This document shows positions 8,616 to 16,501 of a DNA stretch of 64,000 nucleotides, in pieces. The translations under genes were made by a program, and so were the position numbers. The stretch comes from Halobacillus aidingensis. GTDB taxonomy: Bacteria > Bacillota > Bacilli > Bacillales > Halobacillaceae. The notes beneath the pieces are model-generated. The model was not told the DNA's origin, searched no databases, and worked only from the letters and a program-made list of their open reading frames with translations. Numbering within the stretch: the first letter of the stretch is position 1; each line of letters opens with the position of its first letter. The stretch spans positions 30,785 to 94,784 of the forward strand of contig NZ_FNIZ01000018.1 of assembly GCF_900104185.1 (NCBI RefSeq). Direction: 5' to 3'.

Positions 8616-8903
8616 ATGGGATATATTCTGCCTGTGAATCATTATCAGTATCAGGATTATCAAACCAGAACGACCCAGCATGAACGTTCACCTTTTGTCC
8701 TTGAAAAAGTGTTCAAAGCTACGTTGGATCATAAAATGAAGCACAATCAAGATCGTGTGGAAGACCAGCGTGGAAGATCGATCCATATACCGAGGAATAC
8801 CCATGCTGTCAACAGCGTACAACCTTCACTTCAAAGAAGCGGTACAGAGAAGATTCTTTCTAATATGACAGGAAAAGGGCGTCACTTTAGCGAAACTGTA
8901 TGA
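8616..8903 (+). CDS. Conserved-looking small protein, unknown function
   Basis: 95 aa, no family recognised. It starts MGYILPVNHYQYQDYQTR, rich in Tyr and Gln, and continues as a basic, polar, probably loosely structured chain with no membrane segment or cysteines. AAAAGGAGG sits 8 bases before the ATG. It lies 36 bases after the preceding small gene and 22 bases before the metallo-hydrolase, so it belongs to the same run of rightward genes. Position in a coat-associated cluster suggests, but does not show, a sporulation role. Confidence 0.6.
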   Translation: MGYILPVNHYQYQDYQTRTTQHERSPFVLEKVFKATLDHKMKHNQDRVEDQRGRSIHIPRNTHAVNSVQPSLQRSGTEKILSNMTGKGRHFSETV

Positions 8904-8925
8904 AAAAGCTAAAGGAGTCGTGGAT

Positions 8926-9825
8926 ATGTCTTTTCAACAGTTGGATGAATGTTGTTATTACTATCATAGTTCCGTCAATATTGGATATGTACATCAAGGG
9001 AAGGATGGGTTACTCATCGATGCAGGGATCGATGTTTCATCCGTGAAAAAGGTGATCAAGGAGCTAGAGAAAAGAAAGCTCCCGTTGACGCATCTTTTTA
9101 TTACCCATGCCCATGCAGATCATTACGGAGGGGCTCGGTTTGTTCAGGAAAAGTACAATGTACATACCGTCGCCCCTGTGTTTGAAGAAGCTATTTTAAG
9201 AAATCCTGGTCTGGAACCTCTTTATTTATTCGGAGGGAACGACCCGCTCCCAGAGTTACATAACAAATTTTTAGAAGGGCCAGCTATAAGGGTGGATGAG
9301 GTCGTGGAAGAAGGGGAGGTAGTGTTTGGTGCTTTAAGAGCGGAAGCTTACCATCTTCCTGGTCATAGTTATCACCAGTTGGCATTGAAAATTAATGACA
9401 TTCTTTACGCGGCTGACAGTTATTTTAGTGTGGAGACACTAAAAAAACATAAGATTCCCTTTTTGACCGATGTCAGTTTAGCATTGGATAGTTTGGACCG
9501 CCTCACTAAAATTCCATGCAGGGGGGCGGTTCCTGGTCATGGCAAGTTCGAGGCTTCTCCTACCTTGACGATACAAAACAACATGGACTACCATGAGCAG
9601 TTGTCCGCATGGCTGCATCAATACCTTGCTGAAGAAGGCCCGGCGGCGCACGAGATCCTCGTTAGGGCTATGTGTGAACACTACAACGTTGAAGCTCAGG
9701 GTTTGTCACAATGGCTGCTATTCAGAACGGCGGTCACTGCCTATTTAATCGGATTAAAAAAAGCGGGCCTCGTGGAGGACCGCATCATGAACAATACGTG
9801 GAGTTTTTATATTACAGACCAATAA
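8926..9825 (+). CDS. Metallo-beta-lactamase-fold hydrolase
   Basis: 299-aa cytosolic protein. The zinc motif THAHADHYGG lies at about residues 62-71, with LPGHSYHQ (about 144-151) and VPGHGKFE (about 202-209) supplying later ligands. A C-terminal helical region with a winged-helix look (about 250-290) is seen in several bacterial members. The family covers hydroxyacylglutathione hydrolases, lactonases and others; the substrate is not readable here. AAAGGAG ends 8 bases before ATG 8926, so the GTG at 8920 is rejected. Its 3' end overlaps the convergent DUF421 gene by 14 bases. Confidence 0.85.
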   Translation: MSFQQLDECCYYYHSSVNIGYVHQGKDGLLIDAGIDVSSVKKVIKELEKRKLPLTHLFITHAHADHYGGARFVQEKYNVHTVAPVFEEAILRNPGLEPLYLFGGNDPLPELHNKFLEGPAIRVDEVVEEGEVVFGALRAEAYHLPGHSYHQLALKINDILYAADSYFSVETLKKHKIPFLTDVSLALDSLDRLTKIPCRGAVPGHGKFEASPTLTIQNNMDYHEQLSAWLHQYLAEEGPAAHEILVRAMCEHYNVEAQGLSQWLLFRTAVTAYLIGLKKAGLVEDRIMNNTWSFYITDQ

Positions 9826-10489
9826 CGAATAAGTCCGGCTCGCCTTCTTTGTGTTCAGCGTACATGACTTCAGCAGGATCGGTAAAATTTTGTGCTCTTA
9901 GCTGTTCATTCAGCCACTTCTCATCAAAACCAGCTTCTTTGAGATTATCCCAAATGACCTCTCCATCACTGATGATGGTCCGAGGAAGAGGAACAGGTTG
10001 AGGGGCTAAATTCATATCGTCACGAGTGACATTTTGATACTGGGAAGCCTTCAGGACAGAAATGGTGCCATCCGTTTCGAGTACCGCATATTGAACTTCC
10101 TGGATCGAGAAAACATCCTTCGAACGTAACAAATGCTGCAGTTGATTAAGATCCAGCTTGTTTTTCTTCAGCTGATTTCGATCGATTTTTCCTTTATAAA
10201 TAACGAGGGAAGGACTTCCTTCTAAAATTTTTCGTGTTCCTTTAAACTTTTCTGTGATCATCTCGGTTGAGTAGATGAGTATGCTCCATAATAAAATGGC
10301 ATAACCGATATCCAGGATTCCCACTTCTTTATCATACAAAGCATTACCGACCAGTTCCCCAAGGACGAGAGCAGCGATGAAATCGAAAGCGGTAATTTGT
10401 GTGATCTGCGATTTCCCAAGCACTTTTGTCATAACAAAGAGTGCAGCAAAACCAAAAAATGTTTCCACAGTAATTTGTAAGTACTCCAT
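9812..10489 (-). CDS. DUF421 (YetF/YcaP-like) membrane protein
   Basis: 225 aa. Three N-terminal membrane helices (about residues 5-25, 33-55 and 60-80), with the family signature TAFDFIAALVLGELVGNALYD, precede a cytoplasmic alpha/beta domain (about 85-215) including the typical LLRSKDVFSIQEVQYAVLETDG. Relatives such as B. subtilis YetF occur in the spore inner membrane or cell membrane, and some are linked to stress resistance; no enzymatic activity is established. The ribosome site before the ATG is weak. The gene overlaps the upstream convergent hydrolase gene at its 3' end. Confidence 0.85.
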   Translation of the reverse strand: MEYLQITVETFFGFAALFVMTKVLGKSQITQITAFDFIAALVLGELVGNALYDKEVGILDIGYAILLWSILIYSTEMITEKFKGTRKILEGSPSLVIYKGKIDRNQLKKNKLDLNQLQHLLRSKDVFSIQEVQYAVLETDGTISVLKASQYQNVTRDDMNLAPQPVPLPRTIISDGEVIWDNLKEAGFDEKWLNEQLRAQNFTDPAEVMYAEHKEGEPDLFVIGL

Positions 10490-10548
10490 AGCGTTTCACG
10501 ATCCTTACCTGTAGCCTATACGGTTCATTTTAGACAAAAGGACCTTAG

Positions 10549-10592
10549 GATAAACGAAAAAACTCCGGAAGCCCGGAGTTTTTTCGTTTATC
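10549..10592 (-). terminator. Rho-independent terminator of the yjcH-yjcG-yjcF unit
   Basis: Very strong 20-bp stem (GATAAACGAAAAAACTCCGG and its complement) with A/T runs inside the stem, just past the yjcF stop and before the start region of the DUF421 gene. Confidence 0.85.
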
Positions 10593-10598
10593 ATTTTT

Positions 10599-11021
10599 TT
10601 ATAATTTTTTCACCATCGTCACGTGTGGGATGCCGGCATCCATGAATGGGTCTGAAATGGTCACATACCCAAGAGACACATAGAAAGCCTCTGCATGGGT
10701 CTGGGCATTCAATTTGGCCTTGTCAAATGCATAATCACGGATTACTTCTTCCATCGACTCGATGATCTGTTTTCCGAATGATTGGCCTCGGTGTTCCTTC
10801 ATGACACAAATCCGTTCAAGTTTCCCAAATCCTTGAACAAAGCGTAGTCGGGAAGCGGCGACCGGCTGTTTCCCCTCATATCCAACAAAATGGATGGCGC
10901 TATCATCAAACTCATCAATTTCTATTTCCAAGGGAACCTGTTGTTCATCTACAAAGACGACGCGTCTAACGTAGAAAGCGTCGTCTTTTTGCTGTTTATT
11001 CTTAACCTTCACAATGTCCAC
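10599..11021 (-). CDS. yjcF: GNAT-family acetyltransferase YjcF
   Basis: 140-aa GNAT protein. The start KNKQQKDDAFYVRRVVFVDEQQVP and the acetyl-CoA-binding segment LERICVMKEHRGQSFGKQII (R/Q-x-x-G-x-G/A type) are clear. Close homologues begin with the same receptor-type 'VFVxEQ' strand. The substrate is unknown. The start is GTG 11021, with AAAGGGTG 7 bases upstream. The gene follows yjcG after 6 bases, and the order yjcH-yjcG-yjcF on one strand matches B. subtilis, so the three form an operon. Confidence 0.85.
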   Translation of the reverse strand: MDIVKVKNKQQKDDAFYVRRVVFVDEQQVPLEIEIDEFDDSAIHFVGYEGKQPVAASRLRFVQGFGKLERICVMKEHRGQSFGKQIIESMEEVIRDYAFDKAKLNAQTHAEAFYVSLGYVTISDPFMDAGIPHVTMVKKL

Positions 11022-11027
11022 GGACTA

Positions 11028-11543
11028 TCACCCTTTGCCGAGTCGGAATGTTTCATAAACACTCCATGCCCCATTTTCAAGCTGATAAAGCAACTGGAAG
11101 CGGTCGACTTTATCATTCAAGTCGAATTTCAGCATGCGCAGGCTGCCATATACATCCGAGAATTCTTCATCCGAAAGCTTTTGGGCAATTGTGATATGTG
11201 GGACAAAAGCAAAATCTTTCTCCTCTGGAAGTTCTCCTGCGTGCAGCTTGTCATTCAATTCAAAAATTTCATCGGAAGGTTCAATTTTTAAGTAAATCGT
11301 ATTTGTGACGGGTGAGAAAGAGCTCACCTTATAAACACCATACGAAAAAGGCTGCGTGTTTTTTGCAATCTCGCTCAATTCAGGAATGATTTTGTTCTCA
11401 ATTTCTTCTTCTTCTGCTTCAAACGCTTCTTTCATCGTGATATGTGGGGGAATCAACGCATAATGGGGATCATAACGCTTGCGGTATGAATTCGCCACAT
11501 CCTGTACTTTTTTTGATGGAAAAACTGCTATTCCGTATCTCAT
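11028..11543 (-). CDS. yjcG: YjcG, 2'-5' RNA ligase / 2H phosphoesterase family
   Basis: 171 aa with the two H-x-T/S-x motifs of the 2H phosphoesterase fold: HITM at about residues 34-37 and HITI at about 115-118. The fold places the two histidines in one active site acting on 2',3'-cyclic or 2'-5' phosphodiester bonds; the natural substrate of YjcG is not known. AGGAGG lies upstream of the ATG. It is the middle gene of the yjcH-G-F unit. Confidence 0.88.
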   Translation of the reverse strand: MRYGIAVFPSKKVQDVANSYRKRYDPHYALIPPHITMKEAFEAEEEEIENKIIPELSEIAKNTQPFSYGVYKVSSFSPVTNTIYLKIEPSDEIFELNDKLHAGELPEEKDFAFVPHITIAQKLSDEEFSDVYGSLRMLKFDLNDKVDRFQLLYQLENGAWSVYETFRLGKG

Positions 11544-11573
11544 TGGACTAACCTCCTGTTTCCTTCTATATCG

Positions 11574-12302
11574 CTATTCCTTACCAAACATCTTCAATAA
11601 AGCACGTTCAAAATCCTTCTGCCATGTGCCCCATGTATGATCACCATCTAATTCATGATACGTATAGGCAAGCGGCTGGCGATTCAAAAACTCGCGCAGT
11701 TCACGGTTAGGTTCAAGAAAATTCTTTCTTGCTCCTTCTGTCGTTTCGACATCTGTTTCTTCCATTCCGATGGTATGATAAATGGTCAAGGAAGAAAAGT
11801 CTTTGGTCGATTGCACGACCTCTTTGACATGTTCATCCACATAAGGACTCTGCATGATGACATTGCCGAAGATGTTCGGGAATTTCACCGCCGTCATTAA
11901 AGCGAGCGTGCCTGCTAAAGAGTCACCGACAAGTGTTCGTCCGCGCCCCATGCAGTAACCAGGAAACTCCTCATCCAGGAAAGGTACAACTTCGCGAATA
12001 AGGAAGTTGACGTATTCTGCTTGTTTCTTTCCGTCTGGATGGTATTTGTCCTGGCGATCATATTTGTCATTGTAATGGATGCCAATGAAAATGGTGTTCT
12101 CGATCTTTTCTTCTTTATGGAGTTTATCACTCAATGTGGCCGCGCGTCCCATCGAGTAATAATCGTTTCCATCCTGCATGATACAGAAATGGTATTTGTA
12201 TAATGGAGAAAAATTCTTCGGAGTGTACACCCTCAGTGTCATTTTCTCCTGTAAGTATTGACTATCAATGGTGTATTCTGTCATGGATCCGTCTCTACCC
12301 AT
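11574..12302 (-). CDS. yjcH: YjcH-like alpha/beta-hydrolase esterase
   Basis: 242-aa protein of the esterase D / Fes-like alpha/beta-hydrolase group. The nucleophile elbow GDSLAG lies at about residues 127-132, an acidic residue probably follows in GMEETDVETTE, and the catalytic His is probably in LDGDHTWGTW near the end. No signal peptide is seen, so it should be cytosolic. GAGGAGG lies 10 bases before the ATG at 12302. It heads the three-gene yjcHGF operon. Substrate unknown; homologues are annotated only as putative esterases. Confidence 0.83.
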   Translation of the reverse strand: MGRDGSMTEYTIDSQYLQEKMTLRVYTPKNFSPLYKYHFCIMQDGNDYYSMGRAATLSDKLHKEEKIENTIFIGIHYNDKYDRQDKYHPDGKKQAEYVNFLIREVVPFLDEEFPGYCMGRGRTLVGDSLAGTLALMTAVKFPNIFGNVIMQSPYVDEHVKEVVQSTKDFSSLTIYHTIGMEETDVETTEGARKNFLEPNRELREFLNRQPLAYTYHELDGDHTWGTWQKDFERALLKMFGKE

Positions 12303-12481
12303 TTTCCTACCACCTCCTCACAGCATGGAAAGTTCCTTTAGGATTTCCCAATAAATTTTTCGTGTAAACGTTCCACTATTCATTTTATCATATAATTGTC
12401 GAAAAAGTTGAAAAGATGATAGGTGGGATTTTCAGGTAAAATGTTCTTTTATATTTATAAGATTGTTTCACTAACTGGCAA

Positions 12482-13028
12482 GATTGTTGAAGACTCGATT
12501 TCGAGACTTTTCGGGGTTCGTTGCCCGGGTGAACACGTAAGGGGTGGCTGGGAAGCTACTCGCTTTCCTGTGGGGGAGTGGCAAGCTTCCTCGGACTTCG
12601 TCCTGCGGGATCTCGCCTATCTCCTTTCTCCCACGGGAGTCTCGCAGCTTCCCAACCACCCCATTCCATGAAGGTGAGAAACGAACCCCATTCCTGTGGG
12701 AGGGTGCCTTCCACTATCCTGGTGTTATAAGCATAAAGCACTCTATAACAAGCTTTTCGTGTGCAGAATAGCGTCCTTAGGAGTTCATTCCCCTCCAATT
12801 ACCATGGGCATAAAAGCGGCTTATTCCGGAAGTGGTTAAAGTGGTTTCGATATACTTATATGGCAAAGGGGCGGAGGGGAATGGCGAGACTCCTGCGGGG
12901 AAAAAGTGCATGGTGAGACCCCACAGGACGCAGTCCAAGGAGGCTCACCGCGGTCCCGCGGAAAGCGAGCTGTTCCCCGCAGCCCCCTTCCATTCACCAA
13001 AAGTCTCGAAACTGAGTCTTCCACAAAG
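12482..13028. repeat. Interspersed inverted-arm repeat, copy R2
   Basis: The gap between yjcH and the first tRNA gene is filled by a second copy of the long repeat. The left end (AGATTGTTGAAGACTCGATT) and right end (CGAAACTGAGTCTTCCACAA) are inverted relative to each other. The spacer around 12710-12850 resembles R1. The right arm carries GAGACTCCTGCGGGGAAAAAG where R1 and R3 have their nested insert, so R2 lacks it. No gene is seen here; open frames in the arms appear on both strands and in several phases, as expected of GC-rich repeats. Confidence 0.85.
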
Positions 13029-13075
13029 GGGAGCTCTAGTTAAGCGAGGCAGAAATATAATGTAGTGTGAGATTG

Positions 13076-13104
13076 TTGACATTCTTAGTGTTTCGTAGTA
13101 TATT
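13076..13104 (+). promoter_or_regulatory. Promoter of first tRNA-Val
   Basis: Consensus TTGACA (13076-13081), 17-base spacer, TATATT (13099-13104). The TTCGTAGTATATTATT segment is shared with the second tRNA promoter. Confidence 0.85.
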
Positions 13105-13137
13105 ATTCCTTGTCAGCAAATACTTATGATTACATAC

Positions 13138-13210
13138 GATTCCGTAGCTCAGCTGGGAGAGCGCCACCTTGACAGGGTGGAGGTCGTTGGTTCGAGCCCA
13201 ATCGGAATCA
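13138..13210 (+). tRNA. tRNA-Val (GAC), copy 1
   Basis: A complete 73-nt cloverleaf: acceptor GATTCCG/CGGAATC, D-stem GCTC/GAGC, anticodon stem CCACC/GGTGG with loop TTGACAG (anticodon GAC, valine), T-arm GTTGG/CCAAT with TTCGAGC, discriminator A. CCA is not encoded. A perfect-spacing promoter precedes it and a terminator follows 6 bases later, so it is a single-gene unit. It is identical to the copy at 14817. Confidence 0.97.
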
Positions 13211-13215
13211 CTAAT

Positions 13216-13254
13216 AAAAAAAGCGAGCATTCATTATGAATGCTCGCTTTTTTT
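13216..13254. terminator. Terminator after tRNA-Val copy 1
   Basis: AAGCGAGCATTC / GAATGCTCGCTT stem with A and T runs; can also serve the leftward DUF2254 gene. Confidence 0.88.
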
Positions 13255-13322
13255 ATGGTCTATAAGATTCAATGGGGACAAATGATGACATCAGGCTCAT
13301 GGTTTCCTGAGCTTGTATTCTT

Positions 13323-14642
13323 CTATGAGTTTGGTAAGCTGAAGTCTTTGTTACAAGCTTCTGCTAATTTTTCCACTTCGTTGTTGAACCTCTTGAAATC
13401 GAGTTCATCCAATTCTTCTACTTTTACAGCGTTGATGATTGTGCTGCTGAATGTCCAAACATCTTCTTGGACAGCTTGTGACTGCGTAGCGGCAATTTTA
13501 TACAAAGATTCAAGGACACTATTCATGACAGATATATCATGATAGCCATATATTTTTATTTGGTAAAAGCTCTTATACAGATACTCTTCAAAGGATTTCG
13601 GCTGGGCAATTAAACGAAGTTGGTCATCATTATCGATGTAGTATCGGATCGGTTCATAAACCGACGCCAGTTCTATAAGCAGGGATCCAATCCGGTTAAT
13701 GCAGTTTGTCGCGGTATGGGGGTCGTTCAGGCTTGGTGAGATGGCTCTCACTGCAATCTCTACTAGCTTTTGTATAGAGAATTCGACATCCTGTGTATCA
13801 ATCCGTTCATTCCCAATTAAAACATAAGCTGTGCATTCCTTTGGGTTTGTAAGTTCACTGTCCGCATCCTTCCAATAATAAAAGAGGGGCATTCCTTTTT
13901 GAATGTAATCTCCCATTAAAAAGCTTGTTTCAAGAATGAGGGTATGATTTTTTGCCCACTTAATAAGAGAATCGTACTGAACACTTTGTACATACCCCGA
14001 CTTCTGAGCTGGTATCACATGTGCCTGGGAGCGGTCTAATGCTTTTAGCTCGCTGTCATCCCATTCCGTCGCTGTTTGATAATCTTTTTCCTCAAATGTT
14101 TTGGCGATGAGAGTTGAGGTGCTTTTTCTAATTGCGCCAATTAAGTTATTCACTTTCAGGAATCGTGAAGAATGATGAATGAACAATATGAAAAATGCTA
14201 AACAAATAATGGAGACGATGACCGTGAAGAGGGGACTGACCAACCCCAAGCCCGGTTCTTTCCCTATTAGAAACAGATTGATGAGAGAAAAAATAAAGCC
14301 AAAAGAAAACACACCCAGCACATGTTGAGTCACTCGACTCTTCATGAAATCCTGCAGGGTCCTTGGTGAAAACTGTGTAGTGTACGTTGTCAGTACAACC
14401 ATAATGGTCGAAAAACTAATCGTTGTCATTGTTAAGATGGAAGTCACCATCGATCCATATAAAGTTTGAGCAACTGAAGACTTCGTCAAAAAGAGAGAAG
14501 GGATGTTGTTTTTATATTCTGATATGATCCATTGATCGATGAGGGCGGTTATCGCCACAGCAATGATTGAAAGGATACTGTATATCGTAGGGAGAAACCA
14601 AAAGCTATCTCTGAGATTGATCCAAACCTTTCCTTTATTCAT
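13323..14642 (-). CDS. DUF2254 membrane protein
   Basis: 439 aa. Four hydrophobic segments lie in the N-terminal half (about residues 15-38, 55-85, 108-128 and 133-155), followed by a long soluble domain. Segments such as YTTQFSPRTLQDFMKSRVTQ, SLNDPHTATNCINRIGSLL and SVAQTLYGSMVTSILTMT fit DUF2254, a family of predicted inner-membrane proteins without known function. GAGGAAGTAGG lies upstream of the ATG. It is transcribed against, and exactly between, two identical tRNA-Val genes, which raises the possibility that it arrived with, or was enclosed by, a tRNA duplication. Confidence 0.82.
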   Translation of the reverse strand: MNKGKVWINLRDSFWFLPTIYSILSIIAVAITALIDQWIISEYKNNIPSLFLTKSSVAQTLYGSMVTSILTMTTISFSTIMVVLTTYTTQFSPRTLQDFMKSRVTQHVLGVFSFGFIFSLINLFLIGKEPGLGLVSPLFTVIVSIICLAFFILFIHHSSRFLKVNNLIGAIRKSTSTLIAKTFEEKDYQTATEWDDSELKALDRSQAHVIPAQKSGYVQSVQYDSLIKWAKNHTLILETSFLMGDYIQKGMPLFYYWKDADSELTNPKECTAYVLIGNERIDTQDVEFSIQKLVEIAVRAISPSLNDPHTATNCINRIGSLLIELASVYEPIRYYIDNDDQLRLIAQPKSFEEYLYKSFYQIKIYGYHDISVMNSVLESLYKIAATQSQAVQEDVWTFSSTIINAVKVEELDELDFKRFNNEVEKLAEACNKDFSLPNS

Positions 14643-14748
14643 TGAAAAACCTACTTCCTCGTATATAGTGTATGTTTCTTAGTATGACCGATTATGGCAA
14701 GGATAAAAAGCTACTTTTACATGAACTTAAAAAACTCTTAAAATTTCA

Positions 14749-14777
14749 TTGACACTTTATTTGTTCCGTAGTATATT
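14749..14777 (+). promoter_or_regulatory. Promoter of second tRNA-Val
   Basis: TTGACA (14749-14754), 17-base spacer, TATATT (14772-14777), closely matching the promoter at 13076 in sequence and spacing. Confidence 0.85.
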
Positions 14778-14816
14778 ATTATTTGTCAGCAAGACAGCCG
14801 ACAAAATTCTACATAC

Positions 14817-14889
14817 GATTCCGTAGCTCAGCTGGGAGAGCGCCACCTTGACAGGGTGGAGGTCGTTGGTTCGAGCCCAATCGGAATCA
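14817..14889 (+). tRNA. tRNA-Val (GAC), copy 2
   Basis: All 73 bases are identical to the tRNA at 13138 (anticodon GAC in loop TTGACAG; CCA not encoded). The upstream 65 bases are also similar, including TATATTATT and TTGTCAGCAA, so promoter and gene were duplicated together. The downstream sequence differs. Confidence 0.97.
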
Positions 14890-14905
14890 TCCATACTAAG
14901 TGCCG

Positions 14906-14953
14906 AAATGGCGTAGTTTCTCATCCAGGGAGAGGCTGCGTCATTTCTTTTTT
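14906..14953 (+). terminator. Terminator after tRNA-Val copy 2
   Basis: AAATGGCGTAG pairs with CTGCGTCATTT through G-U wobble, then CTTTTTTTAT. Confidence 0.7.
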
Positions 14954-14980
14954 TATAGGATGTCATCATCTGCTTTTTTT

Positions 14981-15013
14981 CATAAGAAAAGAGACAGATA
15001 AATGCTGTCTCTT
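14981..15013 (-). terminator. Terminator of the DPBB/DUF3889 gene
   Basis: On the minus strand AAGAGACAG / CTGTCTCTT forms the stem and TTTTCTT follows. Confidence 0.75.
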
Positions 15014-15028
15014 AAAATATATTGAACC

Positions 15029-15694
15029 TTATGATACTTCCTTGAAGTTGATGGAAATGATGCGGTCTGTTGTTGGATTATAGATGACCGCCCCTTCGAT
15101 GCTCATTGTTTCCTGAGGGGATTCCATAACAAACTTGTAAACTTCCTTTATGTTACCATTCTGCTGGGTTTGGCTTACTTTACTGTAATCCGTAGCATTA
15201 TAATTCGGGTAGGCCGATTGAGCGATCTCTAAAAGGTATTTCCCCCATTTTTCTTCTTCTAATTGAGGGTTCGGTGTGATTTCTACATTGATGACACCAA
15301 GATCCACACTTGCCCCTAATGTTTCAAAGGCTTTTCTGTGAAGGTTGATTTTATTTTCCGGGAAGTTAGGGACTTGATCGACGACCGTGACTAAAACGAC
15401 CCGTTGATTAGCAAGGTTTTTCACTTTAATCGTCTGCCCGCATTGGTAAGGTGAATTCTGACCGACAGCAGCCGTCATGTATCGGTTATTCGACCATGGA
15501 ATTCTACATTTGGTCACTTCTCCGCCCTCTGTCCAGGTGGCCTGGCCGCGCACCGGTTGTCTTACACCATAGCCATAGTAGTTTGGGTAAGTTCCATAGG
15601 CTTGAGGGTAGGCATAACGAGAATAAGGGTGGTAGGGATTTGCCCCGTAGGGATACCCATAACCATAAGGGACATGGTTAAAATTGGAGTACAT
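15029..15694 (-). CDS. Tyr/Gly-rich protein with DPBB (expansin-like) and DUF3889 domains
   Basis: 221 aa in three parts. Residues 1-45 are Tyr/Pro/Gly-rich (NHVPYGYGYPYGANPYHPYS), as in coat or surface proteins. Residues 50-130 look like a double-psi beta-barrel of the expansin/RlpA type (EVTKCRIPWSNNRYMTAAVG, KNLANQRVVLVTVVDQVPNF). Residues 135-221 resemble DUF3889 (EEKWGKYLLEIAQSAYPNYN). No classical signal peptide is present, which would fit assembly inside the mother cell rather than export. DPBB domains can bind or cleave polysaccharide, but no activity is claimed. AGGGGGAAA precedes the ATG. Confidence 0.72.
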   Translation of the reverse strand: MYSNFNHVPYGYGYPYGANPYHPYSRYAYPQAYGTYPNYYGYGVRQPVRGQATWTEGGEVTKCRIPWSNNRYMTAAVGQNSPYQCGQTIKVKNLANQRVVLVTVVDQVPNFPENKINLHRKAFETLGASVDLGVINVEITPNPQLEEEKWGKYLLEIAQSAYPNYNATDYSKVSQTQQNGNIKEVYKFVMESPQETMSIEGAVIYNPTTDRIISINFKEVS

Positions 15695-15809
15695 TCATTT
15701 TCCCCCTGTCTTTACTTTATATCCTCAATAGCCTATGTTATATCTGGCTGGTGTGTGAACGTCCAATATGTACTCCGGTTTCCGTGAAAATCCTACATGG
15801 AAAATGAGG

Positions 15810-16298
15810 TTAATCTACGAGTACCACCCAGTGATCATCTTTTAATGCATCAGGTGGATATTTAAAAATGTTTTTATAGACAGCCTTCAGTTCATCGTAC
15901 AGTTTTTTTGAATGGATGGTTCTTAAGTATTTGTCCGGGTTGTCTTTAAAAGATTGAAGCTTATGTAAATCAAGTCCGATTTTATAGGAGTAGAAGCGTT
16001 CAGAAGATCGTAAGAAAGATTTTTCTGTTGGCTCCGCATCACTGTGGGCAAGCGGATGTTTGCTGTGGACCCTTATTTTTCTTGATGTCTTGTTATCCTC
16101 CTCAAGTTCCTCGCCTACGTCGTAAAATTTCCTGAAGGGCGCTTCCGAATCACTGTCGATATAACTGGTACGGAAACTGAACTCTACAGCTCCGTGCTCA
16201 CCAGAGACGACACAAAAGGCGAGGTATGTACACTTATCTTCGATTCCTCGATTAATCTCTTCCTTGTTACTAAAGCAGTGACAAAAGCTTTTGGTCAT
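15810..16298 (-). CDS. Unrecognised 162-aa cytosolic protein
   Basis: I do not recognise a family. The protein has no signal peptide or membrane segment. It begins MTKSFCHCFSNKEEINRGIE, with a CxC pair and an additional Cys pair nearby, and is rich in charged residues. The second half (SFKDNPDKYLRTIHSKKLYD) looks helical. AAGGTG precedes the ATG. It is flanked by the DPBB/DUF3889 gene on the same strand (115-base gap) and the divergent alkaline phosphatase; nothing in this context suggests a function. Confidence 0.6.
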   Translation of the reverse strand: MTKSFCHCFSNKEEINRGIEDKCTYLAFCVVSGEHGAVEFSFRTSYIDSDSEAPFRKFYDVGEELEEDNKTSRKIRVHSKHPLAHSDAEPTEKSFLRSSERFYSYKIGLDLHKLQSFKDNPDKYLRTIHSKKLYDELKAVYKNIFKYPPDALKDDHWVVLVD

Positions 16299-16411
16299 GA
16301 TTTCACACCTTTTTTGATTAGATTTTGACCTATTATACCACGCTTAACCTATCATTCGGTGATAATTAAATTCCAAACAATGTACCTGATCCAATTGTCT
16401 TAATTTGTTAA

Positions 16412-16450
16412 TTTACGCTAGATTTACAGTTTTTTAACCATTGTTTCATA
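16412..16450 (+). promoter_or_regulatory. Pho box: four TT-N-A-C/T-A-type repeats at 11-bp spacing
   Basis: TTTACG (16412), TTTACA (16423), TTAACC (16434) and TTCATA (16445) start exactly 11 bases apart, the arrangement of PhoP binding sites in Bacillus (TT(A/C/T)A(C/T)A repeats with 5-base spacers). A possible -10, TAATAT, lies at 16460-16465. Phosphate-starvation activation by PhoPR is inferred. Confidence 0.8.
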
Positions 16451-16501
16451 TTCTCCAAGTAATATGCGTATTGCATCGACATATAACGAGGAGGAATAAA
16501 G

